NCBI GenBank assembly: GCA_030272585.1
Contig: BSYQ01000001.1
Location: 11,380,928 to 11,444,927 of the forward strand
Length of the DNA: 64,000 nt
Direction of reading: 5' to 3'
Source of the DNA: Bryopsis sp. KO-2023
Lineage: Eukaryota > Chlorophyta > Ulvophyceae > Bryopsidales > Bryopsidaceae
The notes beneath the pieces were generated by a model. That model saw only the letters and a list, made by a program, of their open reading frames with translations. It did not search any database and was not told where the DNA came from. Made by a program: the position numbers and the translations under genes. Of this stretch, positions 38,301-46,103 are shown in pieces. Position 1 is the first letter of the stretch. Each line of letters begins with the position of its first letter.

Positions 38301-38764
38301 GCATTTGGTGCGGGAGAAGCCCAATGCAGGCAAGTGCTCAGCGGCTGACGCAGAAGAAGTATTCCGTCCTTCCTTGTGGGTATCACCTCGTGTGTGATGC
38401 TCACTGGTTGGCATACTCGATGCTGGGGCGCATCGTCACAGCGGTCCAAAAAGTCGCGGAAGTGGACAACAAGTCCATCGCCACCGTCTCCCCATTCTCT
38501 CTACCTGCCCATATGTTGAAGCTGACACGCTCGACGTTCGAAGAAATCCCTCCGTTCCCGGCTGAGCACGAGAAGTTGCCACACTGCAACATGTGTGTGA
38601 AGCGGCAGCTCAAGGTGTCCGGCATCACAAGGGATCTGCCATTCCTTAAGTCCAAGAGGGTGGCTGCCGCATTTGATCCCTGTGTCCGGTATCGTGCAGT
38701 GCAGCAAGCGCATGCGCAAGAGCAGCGTGCTATCCAGCAAGCGCAAGCGCAGGAACAGCGTTAA
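35384..38764 (+). CDS. Gag-ORF3 fusion protein
   Basis: A single frame of 1126 residues. Residues 1-610 match the Gag of element F (53.3-56.0 kb) nearly letter for letter: acidic N terminus, long coiled coil (about 55-300), Pro/Ser-rich linker and Gly-rich run (about 545-590). The match stops at GEPKAR, just where the capsid domain would begin. From residue 612 (MKLKKQRFQSH) the sequence matches the ORF3 fragment at 42215-42744 and goes on through a coiled coil, a Lys/Asp-rich stretch and an acidic region. The zinc motif follows: C973-x2-C976-x21-C998-x2-H1001-x2-C1004-x2-H1007-W-x60-C1068-x2-C1071. A Gln/Ala/Arg repeat tail ends it. The joint is in frame and no stop interrupts it. Which half drives mobility is unknown. 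A simple deletion by template switching explains the joint. Confidence 0.9.
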   Translation: MADREHALAVSEPQVEEPGIEPEFDEELPDAPNVVYQQINVQNIHNVQQAAVDIDMGADAEALREDVDAVHDRVDDLAHGLRGHLQQVDQTLGQRLAHTEASVSNQLAGASEVIGQALETQHQHAQQVEATQHAVVSQQEKLESVAAQHSRYEQRLLRQDIDHRKERAEIKASVDAITRRMDAADILADSRFADLKEATEASALQLKQLSELSLVQGRRIEGLLGTVADSNEKVERTRELFRESLHKQGAEVKRLQSSRVAIQKDLIALEKKASKTWDQQQDAADVVALRLSGLEQSMEDVSGGSQSAQSGSDARAVSPEREESTSPEPEDSAFGMPLPKKSVKQLAASWPPLDQSFAVGMVGAGTSTIPAPPAVQVEEGEIVAAEAPPCTAVDSAPDADFTFPQLIPPSTRAQPGIRISEPDSADGSRRPTRINPRVLSSAEVLYQIDLERAKAQVREEKGKEPMQIPTRTGRLGLGLSALGARVENNPFAALGSYESTGGPSRVPRMRGNFGDPGDDDPDDDGGDDYRDRRNRPPSRIPGAPDGGGGGGGGGDGGGGGPPGGPPDGGGGGGGAGPAGPGPPRQGQWLPSTVKLQMPRAFNGSGEPKARAMKLKKQRFQSHMMANHRENDLRKQALGGMVDRFTAVEETLQRAVATAWSAAANNLKKELAEQELQIDLQGETLRDGSEKLQVQSETTDKMLRLNPAVPAPRVREELDRQVQVLLSNATLDLEPSKDDDAGGSSKGKGKGKNKRPSSPCRDEDPHGKRRREDGDDEGGEPPRDRMPGDAARANLLLKLKAAALKTPAPSQPAPTVQTPGDEATAIAPGEDLFDMREEELLDLDFNEEIDFGSPPPRLEGPSSELEDGEIRNDEGPSQVTEVQRAVHPPLELAPTEAALRAFREKVKLRRLRAAAQDKVDAAPSEVNLSREDIEEACNPITASEKWPKVQYTNPRDRALQNYRGNRHFHELPMCIWCGRSPMQASAQRLTQKKYSVLPCGYHLVCDAHWLAYSMLGRIVTAVQKVAEVDNKSIATVSPFSLPAHMLKLTRSTFEEIPPFPAEHEKLPHCNMCVKRQLKVSGITRDLPFLKSKRVAAAFDPCVRYRAVQQAHAQEQRAIQQAQAQEQR

Positions 38765-38959
38765 GGAGGAGGGAAAAGGAGTTATCGTCGACCAAGTGTG
38801 TGCGTGCAGCAGCTGTCAGAGACGTCAGAGCAAGAGACAGGTCCAAGACAGTTGGGTATGGGTATGGGAGTGGGTGAGTTTTGTGTTTGTGTTTTTGTGT
38901 TTTTGTTTTTCTTTGTGTTTTAGTGTGCGTGGGCGCCCACTTTTTGCGGGGGGGGCGTC
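38765..38959 (+). other. 3' untranslated end of the fusion element
   Basis: A GT-rich stretch is followed by GGGCGCCC and a run of seven or eight G just before the 3' LTR, which can serve as the polypurine tract. The same end precedes the LTR of the deleted element at 34592. Confidence 0.6.
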
Positions 38960-39380
38960 TGTTAGTCTTTTAGCGCTATACGAGGTAGTTTGGGATAGAG
39001 CCGAGGGTGGCTGACGCATGTGGGTTCGCGAGTAAGACAGATTAGACCCAGAGTTTGGGGCATGCGTCAGCGTACTACACTTAGGGGTACTTAAGAGGCC
39101 CACTCGTTGTTTTGACACTCATAGTTACTTTGTAAGAACTCGGGATTCGTGGGATTGGTGTGTTCCCGCTTGTGTGTGTGTTTGTGTGTGTGTGTGTTAA
39201 GTGTTTGCCTGACGCAATCACTTCCCAACCCAAGTGCTCTAGTAGCGTTCACAACCGCGCTAGCTAGAGAGTTGTCTAAAGCAACAAACCCCACAAGTAT
39301 ACTTGCGTTAGCCAGCAAGTTATCACGAATCCAACCAACACAGCCGACCACTATTGCGTCACCCACAAGCTTCACTATCA
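38960..39380 (+). repeat. 3' LTR of the fusion element
   Basis: 421 bp, matching the 5' LTR by eye, followed by the TCCCA duplication. Confidence 0.9.
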
Positions 39381-39385
39381 TCCCA

Positions 39386-39551
39386 TGTCTATGTCGACAG
39401 CTGCTTGCTGGACATTGTGGATGTTCTGAACGTTTATTTGTTGATACACAACATTGGGTGCGTCAGGCAATTCCTCATCGAACTCAGGTTCAATCCCTGG
39501 CTCTTCAACTTGAGGCTCGCGCACTGCCAATGCGTGTTCACGGTCAGCCAT
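39386..39551 (-). pseudogene. gag: Gag 5' part of the deleted family-F element
   Basis: The minus strand encodes the MADREHALAV start of the family-F Gag. The frame is broken by the fusion element at TCCCA and resumes at 34817. About 55 residues lie on this side. Confidence 0.85.
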
Positions 39552-39682
39552 GGTCTCTCAGCCACTATTTGGGAGTACTCAACAACCACGGTTGGAGTTT
39601 CTCTCTACCAAACAAACAAACAAAAACGTTTGTTGCGCCACGTTCACAAGTTTCGATCTCAAGAACTTAAAGTTCTTGCCTC

Positions 39683-39694
39683 GCTCCGAAACCA
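39683..39694 (-). other. Primer-binding site, deleted family-F element
   Basis: TGGTTTCGGAGC on the minus strand, two bases after the 5' LTR. Confidence 0.85.
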
Positions 39695-39696
39695 AT

Positions 39697-40119
39697 TGAT
39701 AGTGAAGCTTGTGGGTGACGCAATAGTGGTCGGCTGTGTTGGTTGGATTCGTGATAACTTGCTGGCTAACGCAAGTATACTTGTGGGGTTTGTTGCTTTA
39801 GACAACTCTCTAGCTAGCGCGGTTGTGAACGCTACTAGAGCACTTGGGTTGGGAAGTGATTGCGTCAGGCAAACACTTAACACACACACACACACAAACA
39901 CACACACAAGCGGGAACACACCAATCCCACGAATCCCGAGTTCTTACAAAGTAACTATGAGTGTCAAAACAACGAGTGGGCCTCTTAAGTACCCCTAAGT
40001 GTAGTACGCTGACGCATGCCCCAAACTCTGGGTCTAATCTGTCTTACTCGTGAACCCACATGCGTCAGCCACCCTCGGCTCTATCCCAAACTACCTCGTA
40101 TAGCGCTAAAAGACTAACA
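39697..40119 (-). repeat. 5' LTR of the deleted family-F element
   Basis: 423 bp, matching 34169-34591. Confidence 0.9.
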
Positions 40120-40124
40120 TGCGC

Positions 40125-40994
40125 TGCAGGTCTTGAAACATCGTTGAATCCACGTCGACCCACAACAATCAGCCTCCAGACGAGACCATGTTCTCCAAAC
40201 ACTGGTCACTGGCCGTCACGTCGACAGTGCGCCACCTTTCCAACCTTCTGGCGCCGCCCTTAACGCTCTGGACGCTCGTCTGTAGTACAACTCGCCATTA
40301 CTGCAGCGTTACACTTTTCAGGGCTGCAGGTTCACTCGACTGGTCTTCCTCCTCGACTCGCGACCGCCACAACCACTAGCACGACCTCCTTCCAGACCGT
40401 AGCTCTTTTCCAGCGTGGTTTTCCTGCGTGGTTGTAGTAGCACTTCTGCAGATCGTCGACCTCACACTTGGTCACACTTCTTTTAGTCGGCGCAGGGATC
40501 TCCGCCCTTGCTTCTGCACGCCTTAGGTCGAACGAACACCTTTCAGTCGCTTGCCTTGCGAGTAGGTTCACGCCACAGCACCACATAGCACCACAGCGCA
40601 ACACTATAGGTTAACTTCACGTTTCTCCCTTTAGATCTCGAGTTCCATCTTTTCCAGACTACAGATCTTTCTTCACAGACTCGTTCTCTTTCGACTCCAA
40701 CTGGAACGAACTCACTTCTCGAGGTTTGCTGCGTCTTGAACTTGACTTCGCGTTCACGATCGAAGCTCATAAGTCTTACAAGGTTCTGCTAGCTATTCCA
40801 GGCGCAAGAACATTCCAACTTCCACGTCGCTTTTGCCCTTATCCTATCGAAGTTGTGAGCGCACTCTATTGAGGTCGTTTCACCTCCCCAACGCTCTAGG
40901 GTCCTTTTTCCTTACGCCCTTAAGGAAGGCTGCTGGGCTGGATCCGCGCTTTTTTCTCAGGGTTCTAGGGTCGAACACGAGTACCCTAGCCCCG
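40125..40994 (-). other. Leader of the LARD-like element
   Basis: 870 bp between the primer-binding site and the nested insertion. The minus strand shows only short frames without domains. It belongs with 28142-34163 as the non-coding interior. Confidence 0.55.
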
Positions 40995-41006
40995 GCTCCG
41001 AAACCA
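40995..41006 (-). other. Primer-binding site, LARD-like element
   Basis: TGGTTTCGGAGC on the minus strand, one base inside the 5' LTR. Confidence 0.85.
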
Positions 41007-41007
41007 T

Positions 41008-41203
41008 TGTAACGCGCGCCAGAAAACAAGGGGAAACCCTCGACAGGGGGACACAAGGGTCGGAAACCCAAAACACAGTTGGATATTACAACACTAACCC
41101 TTCGTGGTTTATATACACTCAGGTCAGTCATAGCTACTATGTCCCTATGACGTACTCTCACGCCTTAGACATATCACGATAAATAAAGTACCCCATCGTA
41201 ACA
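41008..41203 (-). repeat. 5' LTR of the LARD-like element
   Basis: 196 bp, matching 27946-28141. Confidence 0.9.
41106..41116 (-). promoter_or_regulatory. TATA box in the 5' LTR of the LARD-like element
   Basis: GTATATAAACC on the minus strand, about 90 bp into the LTR, is a good TATA-box match in the direction of the element. Confidence 0.5.
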
Positions 41204-41208
41204 CTTCC

Positions 41209-41572
41209 ACTTCCGCGTGATCAGCTCGTCGCGATCACCCCTGCTGGCGAAAACCTGGATGTGGACCGCTTGCTCCGCTATCGCTGTGTTCAGTGCGACC
41301 TTATCGAGCTCCGTTTGCCGATCGGTTCCCATTGGCGGCCGCTCATTCAGACGATCCTCGTTAACCAACCCGAGATCTACGGCTTATATGTCAACCCGCG
41401 AATGACCGGCTCAGTAATAACGAAGACGCTGAAGGAGCTGTTTACGGCCGACCGGGTGGCAGGACGTATTGATTGGAGGCCTGATTACGAGCCCGCAGAG
41501 AGTGTGGAGGAGTCGTCGGAGTCGTCGGAGGACGTTGTGGAATCGTCGGAAGAATCGGCTCCCGATTTCTAG
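41209..41572 (+). CDS. ORF3 of element C, 3' part
   Basis: This continues in frame the integrase-ORF3 frame interrupted at 27945, counting one copy of the CTTCC duplication. It supplies the final zinc pair CVQC, 62 residues after C660, then a mixed segment and a Ser/Glu-rich acidic tail ending at TAG. Spacing and acidic tail agree with the other ORF3 proteins. On its own it has no start and is not expressed as a protein. Confidence 0.8.
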
Positions 41573-41778
41573 TGAGATGACTGTTTTGGGTATTTTTGTT
41601 TTGTTTGTTTCTGTTGATTTTTCAGGGTGTTCTGTCCTTTCTGGGGACATGATTTCTGGAGACATGATCTCTGTGGACATGATTTCTGTCGATTCGATTG
41701 CTGTGGATATGATTTCTTTTTCCTTTTCCATTGGAAGCAAATTCGGGACGAATTTTCAAAGGGGAGAGTAGGGACAGC
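41573..41778 (+). other. 3' untranslated end of element C
   Basis: T-rich DNA with imperfect repeats of ATGATTTCTGT at about 41650-41718. A purine-rich tract (AAGGGGAGAGTAGGGA) ends just before the 3' LTR and can serve as the polypurine tract. Confidence 0.6.
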
Positions 41779-42207
41779 TGTGGGTGGTTAAGAAGGTTGG
41801 ACAGGGGGGCAGGTTGTTTTTAAAAATAACTGGAAATACATTGACAATACGATTGGAAAGAGTACTTCGGGTTTTGCTGGAATGTTATGGGGTGATTCTG
41901 GGACATATAGAGGAACAGGCCCTGTGGAGTTTTTGATTTGATCGATGATCTGGGGGATTAGTACGACAAACTGATACAGAATGGGACAATTTACTGAAGC
42001 CATTAGAAGCTGATTTACAGTTGATCAGCAGTTGGCTAGAGGTTGCGTTTCGACTATTTAAAGTCGGTCAGGATGAATGTAATTCAGCCCACGAGTTTTA
42101 TCTCTCCTTTCTGTCTCCGTTGTATTTTCCCAAAGTGGTTGGACTCCTCCTGAAAAGGAAGTGACAATAGTCCTTCCGGATCTTTTTAAAGAGCAACCTC
42201 AAAAGTT
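41779..42207 (+). repeat. 3' LTR of element C
   Basis: 429 bp, matching the 5' LTR except for one G in a run. The word AGGGACA occurs 2 bp before it and directly after it. Confidence 0.8.
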
Positions 42208-42214
42208 AGGGACA

Positions 42215-42744
42215 TCCGTTGTTTCGCTCTGCACTTGAAGTTTTTCAGAGCCGTCTCTGAGGGACTCTCCCAGCAAATCGATCTGCAGCTCTTGTTCTGC
42301 CAATTCCTTCTTAAGGTTGTTGGCTGCTGCACTCCACGCGGTTGCTACAGCTCGCTGCAGCGTTTCCTCTACCGCGGTAAATCGATCCACCATTCCCCCG
42401 AGAGCTTGCTTGCGGAGGTCATTCTCACGATGGTTAGCCATCATGTGAGATTGGAACCGCTGCTTCTTCAGCTTCATGGCTTCCAATTTTTCCTCCAAGA
42501 CCTTAGTCTTGTCCTCCGCTTCTTTCTTTTCCGCCTCCGCCTTTTCCTTGGCTTTCTCCGCTGCCTCCTTCGCAGCCTCAGCTGCTTTCGTCCGGTCACT
42601 CAACTCTGAGAGCTGCCGGGTTAAGGCCTCATTGTTCTGCAGCACTTCCTCTGCGGTCGACGTAAAATGCTGCAGCTCCTCTTCTTTTTTAGCTACCTCC
42701 GCTTCCAACCTCGCAATAATTGCGGCGGGTGTATCGGCAGCCAT
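42215..42744 (-). pseudogene. ORF3 fragment of element F
   Basis: The frame starts MAADTPAAII at 42744 and runs as a Lys/Glu/Ala-rich coiled coil. Its second half (from MKLKKQRFQ) is almost identical to residues 612 onward of the fusion protein. It stops matching at SETTD, where it meets the LTR of element C. The zinc motif, expected later, is lost. It lies 450 bp downstream of pol, the same place as ORF3 in element B. Confidence 0.85.
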
Positions 42745-43193
42745 TATGTTCGACGAAAAGAAAGATAAAACAACGGTTTGTGCGTCTTTAGACTCTTTTT
42801 CACTCAGGAGCTCGCTCCGTTCACACAAACACTAGGGCAAAATGGTTCGAGGGCTGCGCTTATAAGGCTGGGTGACTCGTACACTTTCCTCGTTGGGTTA
42901 TCGGGGTGAGACACCAACGTTTCGCTCGGTTGGAGTCTCGTCAAGACCACCTCAACACGTCACTTGATAGGGGTTTTCTCGGAACAACCACACTATCTCG
43001 AATGTGACATCGTTTGCCCGGTTTCTAAAGTACTACTGAAGCTACACTTACTGCGCCAGCCAAATAACTTAGGCACCTAACGCATTAAAGTTAAAGAGTT
43101 GGTTTGGAAGTTGACAGAGTTTTTCTAAGGTATCCTTTTTCGCGCCCCCTTGCTATAAGGAGTTCCACCTTAGCCATCAAACACTCTGTTTCT
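42745..43193 (-). other. Spacer between pol and ORF3 of element F
   Basis: No credible gene. The ORF3 frame stays open about 28 codons upstream of its first good Met. It is equivalent to the 620-bp spacer of element B. Confidence 0.5.
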
Positions 43194-43880
43194 CTATTCT
43201 CTTCCTTTCTGCAACTCTTTTCTTTCTTTCTCTTTAAATGCGCGAAGTATATCTGGTGCGTTAACCAGATTAGCTTCAGGTTCCCAAGTAGCGTCAAGTA
43301 GATCGTATCCTTTCCACAGCACTAGGTATTCGCGATTGCGTTTACCTCTAGCCCTTAGGATATTCTCGACCTCATATTCTACTTCGCTACCAATCAACTC
43401 TCCTTCTGGAGGTTGTATTTGCCTGCTGTTATCACTCGAGGCGTGATAACGCTTGAACTTAGAAACATGAAACACTGGGTGAATGAGCCATGTTTCCGGA
43501 AGTTGAACTCTGTAAGCCACCTTTGATATTTTTTCCACAATTTCAAAGGGACCCACAAATCGACGGCGCAGTTTTGGACTCACTTTGTTCAAAGCAGCTA
43601 ACGGAATAAAACGGCTTTTTATCAGGACTTTATCCCCTTTCTCAAAAGCAATATCTTTTCTCTTCTTGTTTGCACTTACACACATTCTGTGTTGTGCTCT
43701 AGAGTAATATGCTTTTGCGGTATCTAAGTCCTGTGCCATCCGTGCCACCATTGTCTTAACTGCTTCCACTTGAAATTGCGTTGCCGTCATACTATGGACG
43801 TGATCGGAAATGATCGGCCGTCCATTTTCGATGTCAGGACAGGTCGTTTCATCGATCTGACCTGATACGATCTCGTTCCA
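43194..43880 (-). CDS. pol: Pol of element F, C-terminal part (integrase end, chromodomain)
   Basis: After the hAT insertion this completes the pol frame: the end of the integrase core, the GPY/F module (RRRFVGPFEIVEKI) and a chromodomain (EVENILRARG, VLWKGYDLLDATWEPE). It stops at 43194. It joins in register with the part ending at 49906 if a few bases at the insertion are removed. The copy is inactive while the transposon is present. Confidence 0.88.
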   Translation of the reverse strand, partial: WNEIVSGQIDETTCPDIENGRPIISDHVHSMTATQFQVEAVKTMVARMAQDLDTAKAYYSRAQHRMCVSANKKRKDIAFEKGDKVLIKSRFIPLAALNKVSPKLRRRFVGPFEIVEKISKVAYRVQLPETWLIHPVFHVSKFKRYHASSDNSRQIQPPEGELIGSEVEYEVENILRARGKRNREYLVLWKGYDLLDATWEPEANLVNAPDILRAFKEKERKELQKGRE

Positions 43881-43894
43881 CATGATTCTGAAAA

Positions 43895-44250
43895 TGATCG
43901 GTCTTTTTTTTTTTTTTTTTTACCGATCATGATCGATGATCGTGATCGTGATCGGCCGATCAAAACCTGATCGATGATCGTGGTCGGCCGATCAAAGCTT
44001 GATCGTGATCGTGATCGGTTCGCCGATCACCGATCTGATCGGTTCCTCCGATCACGATCCCGATCACGATCAAGCGTTGCGACATGCAAACGCCTAATCG
44101 GCCGATCAAGATCGGTAAAACGCCGATTAATCGGCCGTTGATCCGATCAGCTCCGATCATGGTCGGTTGATCGGGATTTGGTTTCAAATTCCGATTATGA
44201 TCGGTCCAAGAAATCAAAAACCGACTTTTGCGCCGATCATCACTTCCGAT
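43895..44250. repeat. Left subterminal GATCGG repeats
   Basis: More than twenty GATCGG/CCGATC words in both orientations, often joined as palindromes such as CGATCATGATCG, plus an 18-T run near 43903. Clustered short subterminal repeats are the usual transposase-binding sites of hAT elements (family knowledge). Confidence 0.7.
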
Positions 44251-44385
44251 CAAATCCAAAGTTAGTCAGTTCTGCCGTACTGTCCCGAATATATCGACTT
44301 CGCTCCCTGTTCAACTTCACCGCACCGTGCGCCTTTGTATCGTGGTATCTTGTTGTTGTCTCGCCTGCAGTGCTGATCGATTGCG

Positions 44386-44547
44386 ATGTACGTGGAACTC
44401 AAAGCACGGCAGTATGTCGTGAGGCTCCGGAACAGGCTCCAAAACCGAACAGACCTGTTCCAGCCCGGGACGGTGGTAGATCGGGATGCCGCCGAGGTGG
44501 TGTTCCGGCATTTGACGTCGCTTAACACGTATTTTGGTCTGGAAAAT
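44386..44547 (+). CDS. Second gene of the hAT element, exon 1
   Basis: 54 codons from ATG at 44386 to GAAAAT before GTAAGT. The peptide is mixed-charge and probably folded. An upstream exon is possible, because a CAG acceptor-like site (TCGCCTGCAG) precedes the ATG. The role is unknown. Confidence 0.55.
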
Positions 44548-44630
44548 GTAAGTGTATGCTGCCTGCTATCTGCTGCGCTGTTTCTGTTTCGAATGTTTTG
44601 ACTTAGGGTTACTGTTACTTGTCTTCCTAG

Positions 44631-44835
44631 GCTCTGTTCTGGAAAGCTGCATCCGCCCTGGACAGCGCTGCGGGAAGCGAAGACGAACTTTTCTTGCGAG
44701 CGTACCGAGCGGGCAACCCCCCTGAAAGGCGCATCGACCCCATACTCGATTCCATTCAGGTGACACCTCCAGGACTGACCAGGAAGGGGAGCACCAACCT
44801 GGGGGACATGGAATACCCCTACATGGTGCCTACAG
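44631..44835 (+). CDS. Second gene of the hAT element, exon 2
   Basis: Joined to exon 1 by an 83-bp intron (44548-44630; GTAAGT...CTTCCTAG). The frame stays open across the joint. It ends at GTGAGC (44836). Residues are mixed polar and hydrophobic, and no motif is recognised. Confidence 0.55.
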
Positions 44836-44910
44836 GTGAGCAGTCCAGCATCAGGTTCAAATTAGGTTGTTTTTCTCTCTGCCCTCTCATTCACATTCTG
44901 TCTTTTGCAG

Positions 44911-46103
44911 AACTCCTTCGTGATCGCCAGCTATTGCCTCATCTGGACCAGCTCAGAGAGGAGGTTGCAACCATGCACGAGGTTGATCTAGATCTGAGCA
45001 GAACGTTCGACTTGAGCATCGAAGCTGCAAGTCTTCCAGCACCTGATCCTGCACAAGAGATTTTGCCTGAAGCTACACTTCCAACCGCAGATGAACCTGA
45101 ATCTGAACCTGAACCTGAGGGATCCTCTGAGCAGCTGCCGGAAAACCCGTGGAGTATGACGGACGAGGAGTCTGTTTATGAACCTGAACCTGTGCTTCAC
45201 CCTGGTGGAAGAGGCTCCCCCCCAAACATGTTTAGACCTGCTGGAGCTGGTGGAAGAGGGCCACCCCCCAATCTGTTCAGACCCGCTGAAGCTGGTGGAA
45301 GAGGGCCACCCCCCAATCTGTTCAGAGCTGCTGAAGCTGGTGGAAGAGGGCCACCCCCAAACATGTTCAGAGCTGCTGAAGCTGGTGGAAGAGGGCCACC
45401 CCCAAACATGTTCAGACCTGCTGAAGCTGGTGGAAGAGGGCCACCCCCAAACATGTTCAGACCTGCTGGAGCTGGTGGAAGGGGGAATGTTGGTGGATGG
45501 GAATTCGGGGGAGGCGGCAGGAACAGGAACAGAGCAGGTCAGGGTGGTCAGGGTGGTCAGGGTGGTCAGGGTGGTCAGGGTGGCCAGGGTGGTCAGGGTG
45601 GTCAGGGTGGTCAGGGTGGTCATGGTGGTCAGAGGCAGGCAAACCCCAGACCCCCATTGATGGACAGGTGGCCAATGGATTTTGATGGACAACCTTGCAT
45701 CAACGACAGTGAGGGGTACCCTCGGCGCAGGCAGGCCCCCTTGCGAAGGATCATGTCTGAACGGAGCAGGGAACAGCGCAGAACTGCCCAGCGAGAGAGA
45801 GCCAACATGCAGACGGAGTACGCCTTCTTCCCCGACTTCACCATCCAATTCCCGATAACCTTCGCCTCCATGCCCCATCTGAATCAGTTCGTGCAAAACG
45901 TGTATCTGCAGAACTGTTACGCTCTCCACAGAGTCCGTGAAGGCCTCTTCCACCATCAGACCCGTTTGGAGGACCGAAACGTAATGAGGGACCTGGATAC
46001 TGGCTCGGTCGACTTTGCACCGATCCCTGAAGACCGCACACGTGTGTATCGGGTCAGGGTTGGACCGGATGGGAGGTTGGTGGAGGAGGAGGAGCCAAAT
46101 TAA
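44911..46103 (+). CDS. Second gene of the hAT element, exon 3 (repeat-rich protein)
   Basis: Joined to exon 2 by a 75-bp intron (44836-44910; GTGAGC...TTTTGCAG) that is in frame, so retention would still give a protein. The whole protein is about 519 residues. After an acidic Pro/Glu-rich stretch come six 15-residue repeats of the type GGRGPPPNMFRPAEA (45206-45480). Then come about ten GGQ triplets (45537-45640), and a conserved-looking C-terminal region of about 140 residues. GGRG and GGQ tracts resemble RNA- or DNA-binding or phase-separating sequences (inference). No known transposase partner was recognised. Its place between the transposon ends indicates it travels with the element. Confidence 0.65.

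Larger units (their letters stand above)
34818..39380 (+). mobile_element. Gag-ORF3 fusion retrotransposon (non-autonomous, family F)
   Basis: Two 421-bp LTRs (34818-35238 and 38960-39380) are flanked by the exact duplication TCCCA (34813-34817 and 39381-39385). The element is 4.56 kb on the plus strand and sits inside a same-family element of opposite orientation. Its single ORF joins the N-terminal half of Gag to the ORF3 protein, with capsid, protease, RT and integrase absent. Matching LTRs and an open frame indicate recent mobilisation by proteins supplied in trans. Confidence 0.93.
34169..40119 (-). mobile_element. Internally deleted family-F element (TRIM-like)
   Basis: Two 423-bp LTRs (34169-34591 and 39697-40119) are flanked by the exact duplication TGCGC (34164-34168 and 40120-40124). 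Without the nested element (34818-39385) the internal part is about 540 bp. It has the primer-binding site, the first 90 or so codons of a family-F gag, and then the 3' untranslated end with a G-rich tract. All of pol is gone. The deletion joint lies near 34705, where the gag sequence switches to the downstream region at a short shared CAG. Confidence 0.9.
27946..41203 (-). mobile_element. Large non-coding LTR element (LARD-like)
   Basis: Two 196-bp LTRs (27946-28141 and 41008-41203) are flanked by the exact duplication CTTCC (27941-27945 and 41204-41208). A primer-binding site lies inside the right LTR, so the element is on the minus strand. After removing the nested insertion (34169-40124) it is about 7.3 kb, of which about 6.9 kb is internal sequence without any credible gag or pol. 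This fits a large retrotransposon derivative (LARD), mobilised by another element's proteins. Confidence 0.9.
20085..42207 (+). mobile_element. Ty3/gypsy element C, split by nested insertions
   Basis: Two matching LTRs (430 and 429 bp) bracket gag-protease, RT-RNase H and an integrase-ORF3 frame on the plus strand. Without the 13.3-kb insert at 27946-41208 the element is about 8.9 kb. The coding order is that of Ty3/gypsy, but it is laid out over three frames. No target duplication is visible: the left flank reads GACTCT and the right flank AGGGACA. Either the ends are misjudged or the two LTRs came from different insertions. Confidence 0.85.

Noticed and set aside
43194..43883. A separate small chromodomain gene
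   Set aside because: It is the C-terminal end of the element F integrase, continuing in register from 49906 after the hAT insertion.
45457..45690. His/Pro/Asp- and Trp/Ser-repeat frames within the hAT accessory gene
   Set aside because: These are shadow readings of the GGQ-coding 9-bp repeat in other frames.
44694..46103. Unspliced 469-codon reading of the hAT second gene starting at TTG
   Set aside because: An upstream ATG exon with good GT-AG introns gives a continuous frame; the TTG start is only where the frame happens to be counted open.
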